From Atopobium sp. UBA6362 (GTDB lineage Bacteria > Actinomycetota > Coriobacteriia > Coriobacteriales > Atopobiaceae), in the NCBI GenBank assembly GCA_002440065.1, contig DJRK01000076.1:1-12990 (forward strand): DNA of 12,990 bases, given 5' to 3'. Below, one piece after another: positions 7,665-12,990 of this stretch; within the stretch, counting starts at the first letter, position 1; each line of letters starts with the position of its first letter. The notes under the pieces were generated by a model. It saw only the letters and a list, made by a program, of their open reading frames with translations, was not told where the DNA came from and did no database searches. The position numbers and the translations under genes are program-made.

Positions 7665-8564
7665 CTACGCCCAGACGGTCATCGCGAGCGTGGCGGCCAC
7701 GATCAGGAAGAGGCCCGCGGCGGCTAGGCGCGAGAGGCGCTCGCCGAAGACGATGCGCGCGAACGCAACGGACACGAGGATGGAGAGCTTGTCTATCTGG
7801 ACGACGACGCTCACCTGGCCCGTCTGGACCGCATAGTAGTAAAAGAGCCAGCTCGCGCCCGTCGCCACGCCCGATGCGCAGATAAAGGCCAGCTCACGAT
7901 GGTCGATCGTCTTCACGAGGCCGAGCTTTCCCCGCCCAGCGACGATTCCCCACGCCATGACGAGGACCACGCAGGTGCGTACCGCCGTGGCAAGGTTCGA
8001 GTCGACGCCCTGGATCCCCACTTTCGCGAGCACGCTCGTGAGGGCCGCGAAGACCGCGGAGAGGACGGCGAGCACGAGCCAGCGGCGCGAACCGGGGGCC
8101 TGCCCCTCATCGCCCTGAGTGCCCGAAGCAGACTGCTTCTTCTCGATCATCATGAACGTACCTGCGAGGATGACCCCGGTCGCGACGAGCTTCACGGCCA
8201 GGTGGCCCGTCTCGCCGAAGAGCACGACGGCGAGGAGCGCCGAGAGGGCCGTGGACGACTTGTCTATGGGCACGACCTTGTTCACATCGCCCTCCGCCAG
8301 GGCGCCGAAGTAGCAGATCCAGCTCGCGCCCGTGGCGAGGCCGGAAAGCACGAGGAAGACGTAGGAGCGCGGCGAGATCGCCTGGAGCGCCGCCGGCAGA
8401 TCGCCCGCCGTGATCGCCGCCATCACCCAGCTGAAGACGAGGACCACGAGCGTGCGCACCGCCGTCGCGACGTCGGAGTCGGTGTGCTCGATGCCGATCT
8501 TTGCCAAGATGGACGTCGCTCCGGCGAAGAGCGCGGACGCGGAGGCCGCCAAGACCCAGTTCAT
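7665..8564 (-). CDS. EamA/DMT-family transporter with two near-duplicate halves
   Basis: Predicted inner-membrane metabolite transporter or exporter of the drug/metabolite superfamily, 299 residues with about ten hydrophobic segments as two EamA repeats. The halves are strikingly alike: residues 17-46 and 176-205 share 20 of 30 positions (both contain LAK, ATAVRT and VVLV), and 74-104 and 231-261 share 18 of 31 (SG, ATGASW, IDK). A hydrophilic linker of about 20 residues (141-161) joins them. The substrate cannot be told from sequence. Two starts are possible. ATG 8576 has GGGGAG directly against it with no spacer. ATG 8564 has the same site 12 bases away and gives the family-typical MNW opening, so it is preferred with moderate certainty. 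Transcription is toward nadK, with 138 bases between. Confidence 0.9.
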   Translation of the reverse strand: MNWVLAASASALFAGATSILAKIGIEHTDSDVATAVRTLVVLVFSWVMAAITAGDLPAALQAISPRSYVFLVLSGLATGASWICYFGALAEGDVNKVVPIDKSSTALSALLAVVLFGETGHLAVKLVATGVILAGTFMMIEKKQSASGTQGDEGQAPGSRRWLVLAVLSAVFAALTSVLAKVGIQGVDSNLATAVRTCVVLVMAWGIVAGRGKLGLVKTIDHRELAFICASGVATGASWLFYYYAVQTGQVSVVVQIDKLSILVSVAFARIVFGERLSRLAAAGLFLIVAATLAMTVWA

Positions 8565-8656
8565 GCGACCGGTCATCTCCCCAGAGCCGCGGGCGCACGG
8601 GCAGTCGCGGCCATAGCTGGAACGTTGAGTCCGCGCGGGCGGGCGCAGACGAGCCC

Positions 8657-8676
8657 AGTATAGCCCGCACGCGGGC
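8657..8676 (-). promoter_or_regulatory. Candidate -10 box and GC-rich dyad upstream of the EamA gene
   Basis: On the minus strand TATACT (8662-8657) resembles a -10 box, about 90 bases before the transporter start. Directly upstream of it lies a perfect dyad GCCCGC-AC-GCGGGC (8663-8676) in what would be the promoter spacer. No clear -35 box is seen. Both are weak signals in a GC-rich background. Confidence 0.25.
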
Positions 8677-8727
8677 GCCCGTTCTCGCCCATCCCGCGGT
8701 ACTCGCGGCCAGATAATAAAAAGTCGT

Positions 8728-8746
8728 CATGTGTATTCGCCACATG
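8728..8746. promoter_or_regulatory. Perfect inverted repeat, candidate operator upstream of the Mo hydroxylase operon
   Basis: CATGTG at 8728-8733 and CACATG at 8741-8746 form perfect 6-bp arms around a 7-base spacer. The site lies about 80 bases before the first operon gene, within an AT-richer stretch that also has GATAAT at 8712-8717. The 19-base dyad is the right size for a dimeric regulator. No regulator gene is adjacent, so the binding protein is unknown. Confidence 0.45.
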
Positions 8747-8788
8747 CGTTGGTCAAAGGCGAGACAACGCCCCCTGAGCTGCGTTATT

Positions 8789-8802
8789 CTTGAATACTCA
8801 AG
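8789..8802. promoter_or_regulatory. Second inverted repeat close to the FAD-subunit start
   Basis: CTTGA-ATAC-TCAAG, a perfect 5-bp dyad with a 4-base spacer, ends 14 bases before the ribosome site of the FAD-subunit gene. It could be an operator or a small mRNA hairpin. It differs in sequence from the upstream dyad, so the two would not be bound by the same protein on this evidence. Confidence 0.35.
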
Positions 8803-8816
8803 GCGCAAGCGACCAC

Positions 8817-8823
8817 AAGGAGG
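8817..8823 (+). promoter_or_regulatory. Ribosome binding site that fixes a GTG start
   Basis: AAGGAGG ends 4 bases before GTG 8828. It argues against the longer in-frame ATG at 8729, whose extra 33 residues show no family similarity and would span both dyads. Confidence 0.75.
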
Positions 8824-8827
8824 AACA

Positions 8828-9679
8828 GTGCTCAGATTCGAGCAATTCGCTCGCCCCGCCACCACGAAAGAGGCCTACGACCTCTTGCAGGAGAACCGCC
8901 TCGCCACCGTGATCGGCGGCATGATGTGGCTCAGGCTTTCCGACAGGACGGTTCCCCTGGGGATCGACCTCTCCCGCTGCGGGCTCGGAGCCATCGAGGA
9001 GACCGACGACGCCTTCGTCATCGGCGCGATGGTCACGCTCGGCCAGCTGGAGAACCACGAGGCGTTCAAGCGCTGCACGCGCGGGGTCTTCACCGACGGC
9101 GTGAAGGACATCATCGGCACCCAGTTCCGCAACCTCGCCACCGTGGGCGGCTCCGCCTACGCGCGCATGGGCTTCTCGGACATCGTGACCGCGCTGTTGC
9201 CGCTCGACACGTGGGTCGAGTTCACGGGCGCGGGCACCATGCGCTTCGCCGACTTCGTGAACGGAGGCGCGGCCCGCGACGTGCTCGAGCGCATCGTCGT
9301 GAAGAAGCACGACTACCGCGCGAGCTTCCAGTGCGTGCGCAACTCCGCCACGGACTTCTCGACGCTGAACGTGTGCGCCGCCCTGTGGGGCGACGAGTGG
9401 CACCTCGCCGTGGGGGCGCGGCCCAAGAAGGCCAAGTTCCTCGAGGGCGACGCGCTCGCCCTGCCGCGCGACTACGCGCCTGAGGAGCTCGAGGCCGCAT
9501 GCGAGACCGCGCGGGGCCTCAACTACGGCACCGACCGCCGCGCGAGCGCCGACTACCGCGCCGAGCTCGCCTACGTCCTGTCGCGCCGCGCCATCGAGGC
9601 GGCGAGCGCCCAGCTCGACGTGGAGACCGAGGAGAAGCTCGCGGCAGAGGCCGCCAAGCCCAAGGGGGTTTCCGCATAA
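8828..9679 (+). CDS. Molybdenum hydroxylase, FAD-binding subunit (XDH family)
   Basis: Medium subunit of a xanthine-dehydrogenase-family enzyme; it would carry electrons from the 2Fe-2S clusters through FAD to an acceptor. The protein has 283 residues, the usual size. The PCMH-type FAD fold shows an N-terminal nucleotide loop VIGGMMWL (28-35; the family norm is AGGTDLL-like), FVIGAMVTLGQLE, and the second FAD-contact motif GTQFRNLATVGGSAYA with Arg101 and Gly107-Gly108. The C-terminal CO-dehydrogenase flavoprotein-type domain follows, including the stretch with NSATDFSTLNVCAAL. Start is GTG after AAGGAGG. It overlaps the fused Fe-S/Mo subunit by one base (TAATG), so the two are made together. 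The arrangement resembles the E. coli ygfM/xdhD pair. The substrate is not readable from this subunit. Confidence 0.92.
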   Translation: MLRFEQFARPATTKEAYDLLQENRLATVIGGMMWLRLSDRTVPLGIDLSRCGLGAIEETDDAFVIGAMVTLGQLENHEAFKRCTRGVFTDGVKDIIGTQFRNLATVGGSAYARMGFSDIVTALLPLDTWVEFTGAGTMRFADFVNGGAARDVLERIVVKKHDYRASFQCVRNSATDFSTLNVCAALWGDEWHLAVGARPKKAKFLEGDALALPRDYAPEELEAACETARGLNYGTDRRASADYRAELAYVLSRRAIEAASAQLDVETEEKLAAEAAKPKGVSA

Positions 9680-12537
9680 TGCAGATTCGCTTCACGCTCA
9701 ACGGACGCGAGGTCGCCGAGGACGTCGCGCCCGACCAGACGCTGTTCTCCTACTGCCGCGAGCACTCGCTCAAGTCCGTCAAGTGCGGGTGCGAGACGAG
9801 CAACTGCGGCCTGTGCACCGTGTGGCTCGACGACGAGCCCGTGCTCTCCTGCTCCGTCCTCATGGCCCGCGTCGACGGGCACAGCGTCACCACGCTCGAG
9901 GGCGTGGGCAAGGCGCGCGAGGAGTTCGCCCGCTGCATGGCCGAGGAGGGCGCCGAGCAGTGCGGCTTCTGCTCCCCCGGCCTCGAGATGGACGTGCTCG
10001 CGCTCGACCGCAAGCACCCCGACGCCGACGACGAGACCATCCGCCGCTTCCTCTCGGGCAACCTCTGCCGCTGCTCGGGCTACGCGAGCCAGATGAGGGC
10101 CATCCGCCGCTTCCTCGCCCGCCACAAGAGCCCCGACGGGAAGATCTCCCCGCGCTCCGAGACCGCGCTCCAGGCCGAGGCCCAGGTCAAGGCCGCCGGC
10201 AAGGGCGTGACCGCCGAGGACCGCGGCAGCACGCTCTCCTCCCCCGTCGTGAAGAAGGACGCGGAGTCGCTCCTCGCCGGGCGCCCCGTCTACACCGACG
10301 ACCTCGCCCCCGAGGACGCCCTCACCGTCAAGCTCGTGCGCAGCGGCCAGGCCCACGCCATCGTGACGGGGATCGACACCTCCCGCGCCGAGAAGGTCCC
10401 GGGCGTCGTGGCCGTCTACACCCCCGACGACGTGCCCGAGAACCGCTACACGCTCGCCGGCCAGTCCTTCCTCGAGTGCAGCCCCTACGACACCCGCATC
10501 CTCGAGCGCCACGTGCGCTACGTCGGCGACGAGGTCGCCATGGTCGTGGCCGAGACCGAGGAGGCGGCCGCGGCGGCGGTCAAGCTCGTGAAGGTCACCT
10601 ACGAGAAGCTCCCCGCGGTGCTCGACATGGACGAGGCCCTGGACAACGCGACCGTCATCCACGACGAGGACGACTGGTCCTACGGCGCCGACCGCACGGG
10701 CGACCCCAAGCGCAACCTCGTGGCCCACGACGTCCACGAGCACGGCGACGTGGACGCGGCGCTCGCCGAGGCCGACGTCGTCATCGAGCGGGACTACCAC
10801 ACCCAGGCCGCAGAGCAGGCCATGATGGAGACCATGCGCTCCTACGCCTACGTCGACGCCTTCGGGCGCCTCACCGTGGTGGCGTCCACGCAGGTCCCGT
10901 TCCACATCCGCCGCCAGGTCGCCATCGCACTCGGCATCCCCAAGAGCGAGGTCCGCGTCGTCAAGCCGCGCGTGGGCGGCGGCTTCGGCGCCAAGCAGAC
11001 CGGCTGCACCGAGGTCTTCTCGGCGTTCGCCGCGTGGAAGACGGGGCGCCCCTGCAGGTGCGTCTACTCCCGCGTGGAGACCATGAGCTGCTCGAACTCC
11101 CGCCACGAGATGAAGATGCATGTGCGCCTGGGCGCGAAGTCCGACGGCACCATCACCGGCATCGACCTCTACGCGCTCTCGAACGCCGGCGCCTACGGCT
11201 ACCACGCCACCACGACGATCGGCCTCGTGGGCGCGAAGAGCCTGCCGCTCTACAACCGCGCCGCGAGCCGCTTCGCCTACGACGTCGTCTACACGAACAT
11301 CATGCCGGGCGGCGCCTACCGCGGCTACGGCGCCACGCAGGGCTGCTTCGCCGTGGAGTCCGCCGTGAACGAGCTCGCCGACAAGCTCGGCATGGACCCG
11401 TGCAAGCTACGCCTGAAGAACCTCGTGAAGACCGGCGAGACCCTGTGGCAGCTCGGCGAGGAGCCCCTGCGCAGCTGCCGCGCCGACGAGTGCCTCAAGC
11501 GCGCGATGCAGCTCGTGGGCTGGAGCCGCCGCCCCATCCGCGAGGACCTGGGCGACAAGGTCCGCGCCCTCGGCGTCGCCCTCACCATGCAGGGCTCCGG
11601 CATCTCCAACTGCGACATCGCAAACGTCGAGATCACGCTCGAGGACGACGGCTTCTACGTGCTCAAGCACGGCGCGACCGACGTGGGCACGGGCGGAGAC
11701 ACCATCCTCGCGCAGATCGCGGCCGAGGTCCTGGGCTGCGACGTCGACCGCATCGTGGTCAGGGGCGTCGACACCGACACCTCCCCGTTCGACACCGGCG
11801 CCTACGCCTCCTCGGGCACCTACACCACCGGCGGCGCCACGGTGAAGGCCGCCCGCGACCTCGTGAAGAAGATGCGCAAGCAGGCCGCCAAGTGGTGGGA
11901 CCTGCCCGTCGACGCCATCGAGTTCGACGCGGGCACCATCCGCACCACCGACGGCAAGAAGAGCATGACGGTCGCCGAGATGGCGAACCAAGGCATCGGC
12001 TTCGGCCTGCAGCCGGGCATGCTCTCCGGCCACGGGCGCAACACCCAGCCGCAGTCTCCCCCGCCCTTCATCGCGGCGATCGCCGAGGTCGAGGTCGACA
12101 AGCAGACCGGCAAGTACGAGCTCACCGACTACGCTGCCGTCGTGGACTGCGGCACCGTCATCAACTCCAACCTCGCCCGCGTGCAGGTGGAGGGCGGCCT
12201 CGTCCAGGGCATCGGCATGGCCATGAGCGAGGAGGTCTCCTACGACGCGCGCGGCCGCATGCGCACGGACTCCTTCATGCAGTACAAGATCCCGAGCCGC
12301 ATGGACGTACCCGACGTCCGAGTCGAGTTCATGCCCAGCTACGAGCCCACCGGCCCCTTCGGTGCGAAGTCGATCGGCGAGGTCGTCATCAACACCCCGT
12401 CGCCCGCGATCGCGAGCGCCGTGGCGCACGCCACCGGCAACTACGTGAGGACCCTCCCGATCACGCCCGAGAAGGCCCTCCACGGCGACGCGACCGAGCC
12501 GCCGGCGCCCATGAGCCCGAGGCCCGACGCCAAGTAG
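9679..12537 (+). CDS. Molybdenum hydroxylase, fused 2Fe-2S and Mo-binding subunit (XdhD-like)
   Basis: Catalytic subunit of a xanthine-dehydrogenase-family hydroxylase, 952 residues, similar in length and layout to E. coli XdhD. Residues 1-80 are a plant-type ferredoxin domain with Cys38, 43, 46 and 58; about 85-150 hold the second 2Fe-2S cluster (Cys95, 98, 130, 132). A linker follows, then the Mo-pterin domains from about 180. Key sites are Gln405 in STQ (bovine XO Gln767), GGGFGAKQ (433-440), AYRGYGATQ (546-554), and the catalytic base Glu901 in GAKSIGEVV (XO Glu1261). Position 440 is Gln where xanthine oxidases have Glu802, so xanthine need not be the substrate. An in-frame extension upstream to 9499 overlaps the FAD gene and is rejected; ATG 9679 overlaps that gene's stop and opens directly into the ferredoxin fold. 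No signal peptide is seen, so it is cytoplasmic. Cofactor maturation genes are not in the window. Confidence 0.93.
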   Translation: MQIRFTLNGREVAEDVAPDQTLFSYCREHSLKSVKCGCETSNCGLCTVWLDDEPVLSCSVLMARVDGHSVTTLEGVGKAREEFARCMAEEGAEQCGFCSPGLEMDVLALDRKHPDADDETIRRFLSGNLCRCSGYASQMRAIRRFLARHKSPDGKISPRSETALQAEAQVKAAGKGVTAEDRGSTLSSPVVKKDAESLLAGRPVYTDDLAPEDALTVKLVRSGQAHAIVTGIDTSRAEKVPGVVAVYTPDDVPENRYTLAGQSFLECSPYDTRILERHVRYVGDEVAMVVAETEEAAAAAVKLVKVTYEKLPAVLDMDEALDNATVIHDEDDWSYGADRTGDPKRNLVAHDVHEHGDVDAALAEADVVIERDYHTQAAEQAMMETMRSYAYVDAFGRLTVVASTQVPFHIRRQVAIALGIPKSEVRVVKPRVGGGFGAKQTGCTEVFSAFAAWKTGRPCRCVYSRVETMSCSNSRHEMKMHVRLGAKSDGTITGIDLYALSNAGAYGYHATTTIGLVGAKSLPLYNRAASRFAYDVVYTNIMPGGAYRGYGATQGCFAVESAVNELADKLGMDPCKLRLKNLVKTGETLWQLGEEPLRSCRADECLKRAMQLVGWSRRPIREDLGDKVRALGVALTMQGSGISNCDIANVEITLEDDGFYVLKHGATDVGTGGDTILAQIAAEVLGCDVDRIVVRGVDTDTSPFDTGAYASSGTYTTGGATVKAARDLVKKMRKQAAKWWDLPVDAIEFDAGTIRTTDGKKSMTVAEMANQGIGFGLQPGMLSGHGRNTQPQSPPPFIAAIAEVEVDKQTGKYELTDYAAVVDCGTVINSNLARVQVEGGLVQGIGMAMSEEVSYDARGRMRTDSFMQYKIPSRMDVPDVRVEFMPSYEPTGPFGAKSIGEVVINTPSPAIASAVAHATGNYVRTLPITPEKALHGDATEPPAPMSPRPDAK

Positions 12538-12565
12538 GCGCGACCGGTTTCTCAACGCACCCGCA

Positions 12566-12609
12566 AAGAAGGGCGCCCGAGCGAGCAGCATCGCCCGGGC
12601 GCCCTTCTT
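12566..12609. terminator. Strong hairpin, probable bidirectional terminator
   Basis: A perfect 14-bp stem pairs 12566-12579 (AAGAAGGGCGCCCG) with 12596-12609, extended inward by GCG/CGC after one mismatch and closed by an 8-base loop. The arms end in CTTCTT on one strand and TTCTTT-like bases on the other, so it could stop transcription from both the Mo hydroxylase operon and the converging aconitase-X gene. Outer AACGCA/TGCGTT bases can extend the stem past an internal loop. It starts 29 bases after the operon stop codon. Confidence 0.85.
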
Positions 12610-12674
12610 CGTTGCGTTGCCTTGTGGCAGGGTCTTCTTAGCAGGAGGTCTTGACGGGATCTTCTTGACGAGGC

Positions 12675-12990
12675 CTAGCCCACGGTCACGGTGCCGTCCT
12701 CGTCGACCCGCACGGGGTCGCCCGTCTTCACGGCCGCAAGGAAGCCGTCGCCGAGGTTGTCCACGGTGGGCATGGGGGTCTCGGTCCAGACGCCCGAGAG
12801 GATCGCGCCCGCCGCGGCGAGGCTGTCGATCGGCTTGGAGAAGAGCAGGCACGCAGGCTGCCGACCCATTTTCGTGGCGCAGAAGAGCACCATGCCGCCC
12901 GTCGTGGAGCCAATCGTCTGCGGCAGGCACAGGGCGCGACCTGCCATGGGCTTGCCGTAGAGGTCGGGGTTGTTCTGGTCGGAGCACGTG
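12675..12990 (-). CDS. Aconitase-X swivel domain / small subunit (DUF126), partial
   Basis: C-terminal 104 residues of an aconitase-X swivel-domain protein; the 5' end is beyond the right edge. The frame is open from 12989 to the TAG at 12675. Visible features fit DUF126: NPDLYGKPMAG, then ALCLPQTIGSTTGGMVLF with the conserved GS turn, PIDSLAAAGAILSGVW, a predicted strand MPTVDN, and the closing TGDPVRVDEDGTVTV. Known aconitase-X enzymes pair this domain with a large Fe-S domain, either fused or as a separate subunit. They dehydrate mevalonate 5-phosphate in archaea or cis-3-hydroxy-L-proline in some bacteria. The substrate here is unknown. The free-standing small subunit is about 130-140 residues, so either about 30 residues are missing or the domain is fused to the large one. 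It converges on the Mo hydroxylase operon and shares its terminator hairpin. Confidence 0.82.
   Translation of the reverse strand, partial: TCSDQNNPDLYGKPMAGRALCLPQTIGSTTGGMVLFCATKMGRQPACLLFSKPIDSLAAAGAILSGVWTETPMPTVDNLGDGFLAAVKTGDPVRVDEDGTVTVG

Noticed and set aside
8729..8827. Longer ATG start for the FAD subunit
   Set aside because: The extra 33 residues are not family-like and cover the dyads, while a strong AAGGAGG sits before GTG 8828.
9499..9678. N-terminal extension of the fused Fe-S/Mo subunit
   Set aside because: It overlaps the FAD subunit, is Arg-rich, and ATG 9679 leads straight into the ferredoxin-like domain.
9571..11205. A 544-codon open frame antisense to the Mo hydroxylase genes
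   Set aside because: It is low-complexity (Val, Gly, Ala, Leu, Asp, His) and opposite a gene with intact cofactor motifs, so it is a GC-bias shadow.
9783..12641. A 952-codon plus-strand frame offset from the Mo hydroxylase
   Set aside because: Its translation is almost entirely Arg, Pro, Gly and His. It is a frame-shifted reading of the same gene.
12620..12672. Imperfect repeats of TCTTGACG and GTCTTCTT after the aconitase-X gene
   Set aside because: Short, imperfect and few copies; no secondary structure or coding role could be supported.

Overview
The window looks like ordinary chromosome from a high-GC Gram-positive bacterium. The best guess is a member of class Coriobacteriia (Olsenella, Collinsella or Atopobiaceae-like). 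This rests on the very strong GC3 bias, GTG and TTG starts with AAGGAG ribosome binding sites, the actinobacterial nadK-recN pair, and anaerobe-type accessory enzymes (a fused Fe-S/molybdopterin hydroxylase and an aconitase-X subunit). The taxonomic call is inference; there is no rRNA or other marker here. No rRNA, tRNA, CRISPR array, insertion sequence or phage gene was seen.

Left part (1-3874): the 3' four-fifths of polA (DNA polymerase I) overlaps by one base with rnhA (RNase HI). These enzymes cooperate in RNA primer and R-loop removal. A Cof-type HAD phosphatase follows in the same direction and ends tail-to-tail, with a 4-base overlap, against a small stand-alone HIRAN-domain protein on the other strand.

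Middle part (3875-8564): an AT-rich divergent promoter region holds two tandem 17-bp repeats and separates the HIRAN gene from a WYL-domain transcriptional regulator. Converging on the regulator is the minus-strand pair nadK-recN (NAD kinase, then the SMC-like repair ATPase, 2 bases apart). Upstream of that pair on the same strand lies a ten-helix EamA/DMT transporter whose two halves are unusually alike.

Right part (8565-12990): a 250-base divergent region with two perfect dyads precedes a two-gene operon for a xanthine-dehydrogenase-family molybdenum hydroxylase: an FAD subunit, then a fused 2Fe-2S plus Mo-binding subunit, overlapping at TAATG. The operon ends in a strong, probably bidirectional hairpin terminator. 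Converging on it from the right edge is the C-terminal part of an aconitase-X swivel-domain (DUF126) protein.

Most of the window is familiar housekeeping sequence. The points most worth following are the WYL/HIRAN pair with its tandem operator, the molybdenum hydroxylase with a Gln where xanthine oxidases have a substrate-binding Glu, and the partial aconitase-X gene beside it. No clearly new system is demonstrated.
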